NCBI GenBank assembly: GCA_021851785.1
Contig: JAJZBV010000002.1
Coordinates: forward strand, 62,001 to 126,000
Direction: 5' to 3'
Length of the DNA: 64,000 nt
Origin: Pseudomonadota bacterium
Lineage (GTDB): Bacteria > Pseudomonadota > Alphaproteobacteria > Acetobacterales > Acetobacteraceae
The number at the start of each line of letters is the position of its first letter. The stretch's first letter is position 1. Under the pieces are notes generated by a model. It saw only the letters and a list, made by a program, of their open reading frames with translations, was not told the DNA's origin and did no database searches. The translations under genes and the position numbers were made by a program. Positions 36,091 through 43,558 of this stretch are shown piece after piece.

Positions 36091-36897
36091 TCATTCCGCG
36101 CCAGCCCGGCGCGCCATCAGGCCGCGCCCAGGATCATAGCCCCAGACCGCGAGCGCGACGAAAACCACGAGATAGACGGTGACCACCAGCGCCGAAAGGA
36201 CATTGAAGCGGTCATAGAGCGCAAAGCGGATCAATTCGGTGGCGTGGGTGAAGGGGTTGATCTCGGACAGCCAATAGATCACCGGACTCGCCTCCTCGAC
36301 CCGCCACAGCGGATAGAGCGCCGAGGAGGTGAAGAACATCGGGAAAATCACGAAATTCATGACGCCGGCAAAATTCTCCAACTGACGAATGAAGGAGGAC
36401 AGCACGAGCCCGAGCGCGCCCAGCATCAGCCCGGCGAGGATGAGGGCGGGCAACACCGCGAGATAGCCGCTGAGCGGCGGTTCGATATCCCAGAACCAGG
36501 CGATGGCCATGAAGATATAGGCTTGCACCACCGACACCGCGACGCCGGCGAGCAATTTGGCGACCAACAGGAACCAGCGCGGAAACGGGCTGATCATCAG
36601 CGTTTTCATGCTGCCCATCTCGCGATCATAGACCATCGAGAGCGAGCTTTGCATGCCGTTGAAAAGCTGGATCATGGCGAGAAGTCCGGGCGCGATATAG
36701 ACCTCGTAGGGGATATAGGTCTCATAAGGGGGAATGATCGAGACGCCGAGCACGAAATGGAAGCCTGCGGCGAAAATCGCGAGCCACACCAGCGGCCGCA
36801 CCAGGGCGGAGACGAAGCGCCCGCGCTGATTGAGCCAGCGCAGCGCCTCACGCCGCACGATGCCGGCGAGACACCGCGCATATTGCAGCGCGGTCAT
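36091..36897 (-). CDS. ABC-2 type permease, PQQ-alcohol-oxidation-associated (PedC-like)
   Basis: Membrane subunit of 268 residues with six predicted transmembrane segments and an ABC2_membrane pattern (YDREMGSMKTLMISPFPRW, FPMFFTSSALYPL, NPFTHATELIRF). Its partners (ATPase, YVTN propeller, substrate-binding protein) identify it with the permease of the PedA1A2BC system of Pseudomonas putida and the Lut system of Methylobacterium. Both are tied to PQQ-dependent alcohol oxidation and lanthanide use. The ATG overlaps the ATPase stop (ATGA). Confidence 0.85.
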   Translation of the reverse strand: MTALQYARCLAGIVRREALRWLNQRGRFVSALVRPLVWLAIFAAGFHFVLGVSIIPPYETYIPYEVYIAPGLLAMIQLFNGMQSSLSMVYDREMGSMKTLMISPFPRWFLLVAKLLAGVAVSVVQAYIFMAIAWFWDIEPPLSGYLAVLPALILAGLMLGALGLVLSSFIRQLENFAGVMNFVIFPMFFTSSALYPLWRVEEASPVIYWLSEINPFTHATELIRFALYDRFNVLSALVVTVYLVVFVALAVWGYDPGRGLMARRAGAE

Positions 36898-37697
36898 GAC
36901 GGCTCTCCACCGGTCGCGGCGGCGCCATCGGCGATCAGCCGGTCGAATGCGGCCTTGAGCGTCGGCTCGCCGGCCTCGGCGAGAATCCCCTCATGCGGCC
37001 CGGAGGCAACCACCCGGCCCTGATGCAGAATGACGATGCGGGAATCCGGCGCGGCCTCGTCGATGAGATGGGTCGCCCAGAGAACACCGAGCCCCCGACT
37101 ATGACAAAGCGCGCGCACATGTTCGAGCAGGAATTGCCGGCTCGCCATGTCGAGGCCGACGGTCGGCTCGTCGAGCAGCAGCAGCGACGGGTTATGGATC
37201 AGCGCGCGGGCGAGTTCGACGCGCCGGCGCTGGCCGCCGGAGAGCAGCCGCACCCGTTCGCGCCGGCGCGCGGCAAGGCCGACGCGCGCCAGCTCCTCGC
37301 CGATGCGCGCTATCGCCTCGCCGCGCGGCATGCCGTGGAGCGCTGCGTGATAGAATAAATTCTGCTCGATGGTGAGATCGAGATCGAGGGTCGCTTGCTG
37401 AAACACGACGCCCATGCGCCGAAGCGCGGCTTGCGCGTTTTTCTGGAGATCATGGCCGAAGACGCGGATCGCACCATTGCGGCTATGATAAAGCCGTGTG
37501 ATCAGCGCGAACAAGGTCGTTTTGCCGGCGCCGTTGAGGCCGAGGAGGACGGTGAAATCGCCTTGGCCGACACTCAGCGAAACATCACTGAGCGCCTGGC
37601 GGGCACCGAAGGCATGGCTCAGCCGTTCGACGACCAGCGGCGGTGCCTCGGGCGGCGGTTCCGCGTCGCGCATGGCCGCGACGCTCTCACGGGCCAT
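36894..37697 (-). CDS. ABC transporter ATPase, PQQ-alcohol-oxidation-associated
   Basis: ATP-binding subunit of 267 residues. Walker A GLNGAGKTT, Q-loop VVFQQ, signature LSGGQRRRVELARAL, Walker B LLLLDEPTVGLD and H-loop ATHLIDE are all intact. It partners with the PedC-like permease, whose start overlaps its stop, and starts 11 bp inside the end of the beta-propeller gene, so all are translated as one operon. Confidence 0.9.
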   Translation of the reverse strand: MARESVAAMRDAEPPPEAPPLVVERLSHAFGARQALSDVSLSVGQGDFTVLLGLNGAGKTTLFALITRLYHSRNGAIRVFGHDLQKNAQAALRRMGVVFQQATLDLDLTIEQNLFYHAALHGMPRGEAIARIGEELARVGLAARRRERVRLLSGGQRRRVELARALIHNPSLLLLDEPTVGLDMASRQFLLEHVRALCHSRGLGVLWATHLIDEAAPDSRIVILHQGRVVASGPHEGILAEAGEPTLKAAFDRLIADGAAATGGEPS

Positions 37698-38661
37698 AAA
37701 CCACGCCCCAGGGCAGGTGGCCGACCGGCACCGATTTCAAAACCTTGAGATCCCCGACATCGATCACCGACATGTCGTTGCTGACCCCGTTCGCGGTATA
37801 GAGCGTCTTGCCGTCGAAGGAAAAATCCATGTGCCAGACACGCTGGCCGACGAGGAGGTATTTTTTCACGGCAAAGCTCGCGGCATCGATGACGGCGACG
37901 CGATTGGCGGGGCCAAGGGCGACGAAGCCCCATTTCCCGTCCGGCGACAGATTGATCCCGACCGCTTGAATGGTTTCCGCGGGGACGCCAGGGATCGCGA
38001 AGGTGATGGTGTGGATCACTTTATGGCTGGCCACGTCGATGATCGAAACATTGCCGCCGACTTCGGAGGAAACCCAGACCTGGCCGCCATCCTTGGTGAA
38101 TGCCGCGAAGCGCGGCCGCGAGCCGACGAGAACGCTCGCGATCATTTTATGAGAGGCGGCGTCGATGAAATGCGCCATGCTGGTGGTCTCGGAGGTGTTG
38201 ACGATGGTCTTGCCGTCCGGGCTCACCACCATGCCTTCGGGCTCGACGCCGGTCGGGATCTCATCGCTGATGCGCCCCGAGGCGATATCGACGATCGAGA
38301 CCTGATTGTCATCCTCGTTGGAAACATAAAGGGTCTTGCCATCCGGGCTGAGCGCGAAGGTTTCCGGATCGGGCCCGCTTTGCAGGGTGCGCGTCACCGA
38401 GAGGGTGGCGATGTCCAGCTCTTCGATGTGATCGGCGTCCGAGGTGCAGACATAGAGGCTTTTGCGATCCTTGGCGAGCAGCAAGCCGCGCGGGCGCGCG
38501 CCGACCGGGACCGTTTTCACGATCGCGAGGGTTGCCGCATCCACCACCGTGACGGTGTTATCCTTCTCGTTGGACACATAGAGATGATCCGCCCGCGCCG
38601 CGCCGGCGGCGAAAACCAGGCAGCAGAGCGCGGCGAGGCCGCGTTTCAATTGAGATGGCAT
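37687..38661 (-). CDS. Periplasmic YVTN beta-propeller protein, PQQ-catabolism-associated
   Basis: Exported protein of 324 residues: signal peptide ending ARADHLYVSN, then seven or so YVTN-like blades with repeated SPDGKTLYVSNE and VSIVDIAS units. It corresponds to the beta-propeller (TIGR03866-like) found with PQQ-dependent alcohol dehydrogenases and their ABC system. It probably acts in the periplasm as binding or scaffold protein for the transporter. It overlaps the substrate-binding protein gene upstream and the ATPase gene downstream by about a dozen bases each. Confidence 0.88.
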   Translation of the reverse strand: MPSQLKRGLAALCCLVFAAGAARADHLYVSNEKDNTVTVVDAATLAIVKTVPVGARPRGLLLAKDRKSLYVCTSDADHIEELDIATLSVTRTLQSGPDPETFALSPDGKTLYVSNEDDNQVSIVDIASGRISDEIPTGVEPEGMVVSPDGKTIVNTSETTSMAHFIDAASHKMIASVLVGSRPRFAAFTKDGGQVWVSSEVGGNVSIIDVASHKVIHTITFAIPGVPAETIQAVGINLSPDGKWGFVALGPANRVAVIDAASFAVKKYLLVGQRVWHMDFSFDGKTLYTANGVSNDMSVIDVGDLKVLKSVPVGHLPWGVVYGP

Positions 38662-39893
38662 GTGCTCTCCGGCTGATCGACACCGAGCGTGTCGGTTTCG
38701 AAAAATTCATGTAAAAATCCGGGCTGGGGCGAAATCGATACCAGCGAGCGGGAATCGGCGAGGAGGACCGGCTGGCGCAATTGCCCGTCCCAGGCGCGGA
38801 AGCTGAGGCGCTCGCCCTTGAACGCGGCGAGTTCGAATTTCGGGCTACGCAAATAGGCGCCGATCACCGCGGGATCGCCGCTATGGGTGCGGATCGCGGC
38901 CTCGCCGAGGGCGCGCACCGCCATCCAGGCGCCGTAATCGCGTTCGGTCATCCAGCGATGGGCGGCGCGGAGGAAGCGGTTTTGCAACTGGGTCGCGCCG
39001 GTTTCGTCATAGACCCGCGACCATGCCGTCGGCACCAGCCCCTGCGTTCCGGCGACCGGGCGGGCGAGGGTCGCGCGATAGCCGAGTTCATCGCCGAAAT
39101 TGTCTTCCTCGTCGGCGACGACCAGAAGATCGTAATCGACGCCCTGGGTGATATTGGCAACCTCGGTATTGACCTCGAAATGCCCGGTATCGGCGCGCTG
39201 TTCGGCGGGGTTGAAGCTCCACATCTTGTCGGCGACGATCTTGATCTGGAATTTCTTTGCCGAACGCCGCACGGCATCGGCATAGAGCTTGTCATCGGCG
39301 GTTTGTCCGGCGAGCAGCATGATCCGCCGCCAGCTCTTCACCACCAGATACTGCATCAGCGAATCGGCGAGCATCGCCCGGCTCGGCAGGACATGCAGAA
39401 CGTTGCGCCGGCAGCCCTCGGCGCGCAGCCGGTCATCGGCATCGGTCGCATCGATCAAGGTCGCAGCTCGCGCGTCGGGCAGATCGGCGAGTTTGAGCAG
39501 CAGCGACGCCGGCACGTCGGTGACGAATTCGCGCGCGCCCTTGCCGAGCCGGTCGCGGAACGCCGCGATCACCCCGGCCTCATCGGGCGCGACCACCGGA
39601 TCGAGGATGAAATCCTGGCCGGTGAAATGGCCGGTCGTGTTATTGTCGGCCAGCGCGACGCCGGCGCCGGCGAGACCCTCATCGGCCGGCGGCTGGTCGA
39701 GATAGCTTTCGGGTAAGCTGCGTTTGACCGCGAGCGCGAGATAGACGATCGCGATCGGCGTCGCCGAGGCGGCTGACGTCGCGGCTGGCGTCGCGGCCGG
39801 CGAGGCGGGCGCTGGCGGCTGATCCGCGGCCGAGGCCGGCCGGACAACGGCGGCGGCGAAAACCAGCGCGATCCGCAAGGCGCGGAAAACCAT
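38646..39893 (-). CDS. Periplasmic substrate-binding protein, PQQ-alcohol-oxidation-associated ABC system
   Basis: Protein of 415 residues with a signal peptide (to about residue 23), an Ala/Pro spacer, and a type I periplasmic-binding fold (IAIVYLALAVKR, GAGVALADNNTTGHFTGQDF, RNVLHVLPSRAMLADSLMQYL, YDLLVVADEEDNFGDEL). It matches the binding protein (TIGR03863-like) of the Ped/Lut ABC cluster. It is first in the operon, with a good RBS (AGGAGGAG) before the ATG, and divergent from the gene at 39979 across an 85-bp spacer likely to hold both promoters. The ligand is not known; lanthanide-chelator complexes, alcohol-oxidation intermediates or PQQ-related molecules are candidates. Confidence 0.87.
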   Translation of the reverse strand: MVFRALRIALVFAAAVVRPASAADQPPAPASPAATPAATSAASATPIAIVYLALAVKRSLPESYLDQPPADEGLAGAGVALADNNTTGHFTGQDFILDPVVAPDEAGVIAAFRDRLGKGAREFVTDVPASLLLKLADLPDARAATLIDATDADDRLRAEGCRRNVLHVLPSRAMLADSLMQYLVVKSWRRIMLLAGQTADDKLYADAVRRSAKKFQIKIVADKMWSFNPAEQRADTGHFEVNTEVANITQGVDYDLLVVADEEDNFGDELGYRATLARPVAGTQGLVPTAWSRVYDETGATQLQNRFLRAAHRWMTERDYGAWMAVRALGEAAIRTHSGDPAVIGAYLRSPKFELAAFKGERLSFRAWDGQLRQPVLLADSRSLVSISPQPGFLHEFFETDTLGVDQPESTCHLN

Positions 39894-39978
39894 CCGTCTC
39901 CTCCTCTTGTGCGCGGGGCTGGCGCGCGTTCATCATCATGCTGCCAGCTTATGGCATCGCATAACAGAGGGAGGCGTT

Positions 39979-40473
39979 GTGAACAAATTTTCGCGTCTTG
40001 GACTGATTTTTCCGCTCGTTTTTTCCGGGCTCCATGCCGCCGCCGCGGCGCCGCCGACGATCGCGGTGTTCGACTTCGCGCTGATCGACACCTCACCGGC
40101 GCCGCCGAGCGAGGCCGAACGCGCGCGGCTGGCAGCACTCGGTGGCGACTTGCGCGCTCGCCTCGCGCGATCGGGCCGCTATCAGGTGGTCGATTCCGCC
40201 CCCGCCCGCGCGGCACTCGCCAAGCTGCCGGATATCATGAACTGCAATGGCTGCGAGCTTTCGCTGGCGCGACAACTCGGCGCCAGCGAGGCGGCCTATG
40301 GCTGGGTGCAGAAAGTGAGCGATTTGATCCTCAACATCAATGTCGTGATCGAAGATGCCGATAGCGGGCGCAAGCTTGCCGCCGGGAGTGTCGATATCCG
40401 CGGCAATACCGATGAAAGCTGGCGGCGCGGCCTCGATTACCTGCTCGAGGAACGCATCCTCTCGACACCGTGA
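39979..40473 (+). CDS. DUF2380/DUF3280-like exported protein
   Basis: Protein of 164 residues with a signal peptide (ending AAAAAPPT) and a domain like DUF2380/DUF3280: TIAVFDFALIDTS, RYQVVDSAPARAAL, LGASEAAYGWVQKVSDLILNINVVIEDA. Such proteins occur in PQQ-alcohol-dehydrogenase gene clusters. The CxxC in NCNGCEL may bind metal or form a disulfide. Start is the GTG at 39979 with GGGAGG upstream. Divergent from the binding-protein gene, which suggests a shared regulatory spacer. Confidence 0.8.
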   Translation: MNKFSRLGLIFPLVFSGLHAAAAAPPTIAVFDFALIDTSPAPPSEAERARLAALGGDLRARLARSGRYQVVDSAPARAALAKLPDIMNCNGCELSLARQLGASEAAYGWVQKVSDLILNINVVIEDADSGRKLAAGSVDIRGNTDESWRRGLDYLLEERILSTP

Positions 40474-40591
40474 ACGGGTTGCGCGGCACCGTTGACAGAA
40501 GCCGGCTTTGCGCGACCATATCCCCGGCCCCCCTGGGATCCGCGATGAGAGCCGACAAGGGGATCATGGGGCGAGGCCGGGAGGAAACCGC

Positions 40592-41578
40592 ATGCTACGC
40601 CGCCGTGCCGTTCTGAAAACCGCGTTCGCCGGAGCGATGGGAGCGGCCGCGCCGCGCCTCGCGGAGGCCGGACCGCCGTTGCGCATCGGCGTGTTACGGT
40701 TCGGCTCCTTTTCCTGGGTGCTCGACGTCATCCGCCGCCACGGCTTCGATACCGCCGCCGGGGTTGCGCTCGACATCCGCCAATACGCCGGCTCGCCAGC
40801 GGCGCAGGTGGCCCTGCAAGCCGGCGAGGTCGATGTCATCCTGCAGGACTGGCTATGGGTCGCGCGGCAGCGGAGCGGCGGCGCGGATTGGAGTTTCATT
40901 CCGTTTTCCAGCGCGCTCGGCAGCGTCATCGTGCCCGGCGACTCGCCGATCAGGACACTTCCCGATCTCGCCGGCCAGCGGCTCGGTGTCGCCGGCAGCG
41001 CGCTCGACAAGAGCTGGCTCATTCTGCGCGCCTATGCCGAGCGGCACGACCATCTCGATCTCGCCCATGCGACGCGGCCGAGTTTCGGCGCCCCGGCGCT
41101 GCTCGGCGAGGAACTGCGGAGCGGCCGCCTCGACGCCGAACTCACCTTCTGGCCCTTCGCCGCCCGCGCCGAGGCCGCCGGCATGCGCCGCGTGCTGGCG
41201 ATGGAAACCGCGGTCGCCGGGCTCGGCATCGCGCCGGAGGTGCCGTTCGTCGGCTATGTCTTCTCGGCGCGCTGGGCGAACGCCCAACGCGGGTTGCTCG
41301 ATGGCTTCGTCGCGAGCGCGGCCAGGGCGCAGACGTTGCTCGCGACATCGGACCCCGAATGGGAGACGATCGCGCCACTGACCGGGGCGGCGAACGCGGC
41401 CGAACTCGCGCATCTCCGCGACGCCTACCGCGCCGGTATCCCGCGTCTTTCGCCCGCCGCCGCGCAAGCCGCCGCCGCCGCGCTGTTTCAGGTTCTCGCC
41501 GCGACCGGCGGCCCGGCCCTGGTCGGTGACGCCAAGGAGCTGGCGCCGGGCACGTTCTGGCGGACGGGGCTCTCCTGA
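40592..41578 (+). CDS. ABC importer substrate-binding protein, NitT/TauT type
   Basis: Periplasmic binding protein of 328 residues with a twin-arginine-like leader (RRRAVLKTAF) and the type II fold seen in SsuA/TauA: LRIGVLRFGSFSWVLDVI, QAGEVDVILQDWLWVARQR, SALGSVIVPGDSPIRTLPDLAGQRLGVAGS. Together with the next two genes it forms a complete importer. The ligand is unknown; the context (Ped/Lut operon, cytochrome c, TonB receptor) argues against a simple sulfonate transporter. The ATG follows GGGAGG. Confidence 0.85.
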   Translation: MLRRRAVLKTAFAGAMGAAAPRLAEAGPPLRIGVLRFGSFSWVLDVIRRHGFDTAAGVALDIRQYAGSPAAQVALQAGEVDVILQDWLWVARQRSGGADWSFIPFSSALGSVIVPGDSPIRTLPDLAGQRLGVAGSALDKSWLILRAYAERHDHLDLAHATRPSFGAPALLGEELRSGRLDAELTFWPFAARAEAAGMRRVLAMETAVAGLGIAPEVPFVGYVFSARWANAQRGLLDGFVASAARAQTLLATSDPEWETIAPLTGAANAAELAHLRDAYRAGIPRLSPAAAQAAAAALFQVLAATGGPALVGDAKELAPGTFWRTGLS

Positions 41579-42321
41579 ACCGGGTTTCGGCCAGCGCGCG
41601 CCTCGCCTCGATCGTCGTTTTCCTGCTGGTCTGGGAAGCGGCGGCGTGGCTGGCCGAGAGCCGATTGCTGCCGCCCGCCTCGCGGGTGTTGCGGGCGATG
41701 CTGCATTTGGCGCTGCATGGCGATCTCCTCGCCAATCTCGGCATCACCCTGCTCCGCGTCGCCGGCGCTTTCACGCTGGCGATGGTGGTCGGCTCGGCGA
41801 TCGGGATCGCGCTCGGGATTTGGCGCCGGCTCGATCTCGCGTTCGATAGCTGGCTCACGGTTCTGCTCAACCTGCCGGCGCTGGTCTCGATCATGCTGAT
41901 GTATGTGTGGTTCGGCTTGAACGAGCCGACCGCGATCATCGCCGTCGCCCTCAACAAGCTGCCGTCCACGGCGGTGACGCTGCGCGAGGGCGCGCGCACG
42001 CTCGACCGCAGCCTGCTCGAGATGGCGCGCTGCTATCGCATGGGGCGATGGGCGGTGCTGCGCCATGTCATCCTGCCGCAACTGACGCCGTATTTTTTTG
42101 CCGCCGCGCGGTCCGGCCTCGCGATCATCTGGAAGATCGTGCTGGTGGTGGAATTGCTCGGCCGCAGCGACGGTGTCGGCTTCGCGATCGAGCAATATTT
42201 TCAACTGTTCGATGTCACCGATATTCTCGCCTATACCCTTGCCTTCATCCTGGTCGTGCAGGCCATCGAATGGGGAGGGTGGCAGCCTTTGGAACATTGG
42301 GCCAATCGGTGGCGGCGGTGA
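41575..42321 (+). CDS. ABC importer permease, TauC/SsuC type
   Basis: Membrane subunit with six predicted transmembrane segments and the EAA loop (EGARTLDRSLLEMARCYRMGRWAVLRHVILPQLTPYF). The frame contains no ATG or GTG before the first membrane helix. The best start is a CTG at 41575 in the overlap CTGA with the binding-protein stop, giving 248 residues, the usual family length. A TTG at 41665 would remove the first helix. The stop overlaps the ATPase start as GTGA, so the three genes are tightly coupled. Confidence 0.8.
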   Translation: MNRVSASARLASIVVFLLVWEAAAWLAESRLLPPASRVLRAMLHLALHGDLLANLGITLLRVAGAFTLAMVVGSAIGIALGIWRRLDLAFDSWLTVLLNLPALVSIMLMYVWFGLNEPTAIIAVALNKLPSTAVTLREGARTLDRSLLEMARCYRMGRWAVLRHVILPQLTPYFFAAARSGLAIIWKIVLVVELLGRSDGVGFAIEQYFQLFDVTDILAYTLAFILVVQAIEWGGWQPLEHWANRWRR

Positions 42322-43073
42322 TTCTCGAGGTTTTGATCCGGCGCAAGACGTTTCCGGGCGCGAGGGAGCCGGTGCTCGCCGATCTCGCTTTCGCGCTCGG
42401 CGCGCACGAGATCGTCGCCGTGGTCGGGCCCTCCGGCTGCGGCAAGACGACACTGTTGCGGCTGATTTCCGGTCTCGATCAGACTTTCGAGGGGGAGATC
42501 ACCTGGACGCAGAGTGGGCCGAGGCAGAGTGGGCCGGCGCCGGCGGGTGTCGCGCCGCCGCGCCTCGGCATGGTGTTTCAGGAGCCGCGGCTCCTGCCGT
42601 GGCGGACGGTTTGGCAGAATTTGGCGCTGGTTTTGCCGCCGGGGCAGGACGCGGCGGCGGCGGCGCTGCTCAAGCGGCTTGGCCTGTGGGCCGAGCGTGA
42701 TTCCTACCCGAGCCGGATTTCGCTCGGCATGGCGCGCCGGGTCGCGATCGCCCGCGCCTTCGCGATCGCGCCGGCTTTGGTGTTGCTCGATGAACCCTTC
42801 GCGTCGCTGGACGCGGGCAATGCCGATCTCGGCCGCGCCGTGCTGCTGGAAGCCTGGGAGGCGCGGCCGACGGCGGCGCTCCTGGTCACGCATGATCTCA
42901 CCGATGCCGCCGCTCTCGCCGATCGCGTGCTGATGCTGGCCGGAAGGCCGGCGCGCATCATCGCCGATATCCCGATCGCCGCGAACGAGCGGCGCGGCGA
43001 TCGCGCGACCGTCGCGCAACTCGCCGCGCGCTTGCGCGATATTCAGGAAAGAAGCGTTATTTCAGGCTTTTGA
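42318..43073 (+). CDS. ABC importer ATPase, TauB/SsuB type
   Basis: ATPase of 251 residues: Walker A GPSGCGKTT, Q-loop VFQEPRLLPW, a degenerate signature ISLGMARRVAIARA in place of LSGGM, Walker B LVLLDEPFASLD and H-loop VTHD. A short DNA duplication gives QSGP twice (about residues 66-73). GTG start overlaps the permease stop. Its last 17 bases overlap the end of the convergent cytochrome c gene. Confidence 0.9.
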   Translation: MILEVLIRRKTFPGAREPVLADLAFALGAHEIVAVVGPSGCGKTTLLRLISGLDQTFEGEITWTQSGPRQSGPAPAGVAPPRLGMVFQEPRLLPWRTVWQNLALVLPPGQDAAAAALLKRLGLWAERDSYPSRISLGMARRVAIARAFAIAPALVLLDEPFASLDAGNADLGRAVLLEAWEARPTAALLVTHDLTDAAALADRVLMLAGRPARIIADIPIAANERRGDRATVAQLAARLRDIQERSVISGF

Positions 43074-43434
43074 GATAAGCGATCACGTTCTGGCGCTCGG
43101 CTTCGCTGGTCAGGCCCGGGAAAACCATCTTGGTGCCGCTCACCATCGCCCGCGGGTTGGTGAGCCATTTGTCGAGCGAGGCGTCATCCCAGGTGATGTG
43201 CGACTCCTTCATGCCGGCGGAAAACGTGTAATTCGGCACCTCCGCGGCGGGCTGGCCGGCGACGTTCCAGAGACTCGGCCCGAGCTTGTTCACGCCCTTT
43301 TCCGGCGAATGGCACAGCGTGCATTTCTGCTGAAACAGGGCCTTGCCGGCGGCAGCGTCGCCAGCCGCGTGCGCCATGGGCGCCAAGGCCAGCGCACCCA
43401 AGGCGAGTGTCGCGGTCGCAATCAACCGATGCAT
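43057..43434 (-). CDS. Class I c-type cytochrome
   Basis: Small exported cytochrome of 125 residues: signal peptide to about AHAAG, heme motif CTLCH, the Pro-containing KLGPSLWNVAG segment, and the axial Met in GTKMVFPG. This matches soluble cytochrome c2/mitochondrial-type cytochromes. It could accept electrons from a periplasmic quinoprotein dehydrogenase, consistent with its neighbours, or serve in respiration generally. ATG at 43434 follows AAGGAG; the frame to 43584 is not coding. Confidence 0.92.
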   Translation of the reverse strand: MHRLIATATLALGALALAPMAHAAGDAAAGKALFQQKCTLCHSPEKGVNKLGPSLWNVAGQPAAEVPNYTFSAGMKESHITWDDASLDKWLTNPRAMVSGTKMVFPGLTSEAERQNVIAYLKSLK

Positions 43435-43558
43435 CTTGTTCTCCTTCGATAGAAGACTAAATTGGGCCTGTTTATCAAAGTCATGCGCCGGATCTGTCGG
43501 CGCGGCTTGAGTATAGGAACACCGGCGCGCGCTTGTCGAGGCGCGGCGTCCCCGGGCG

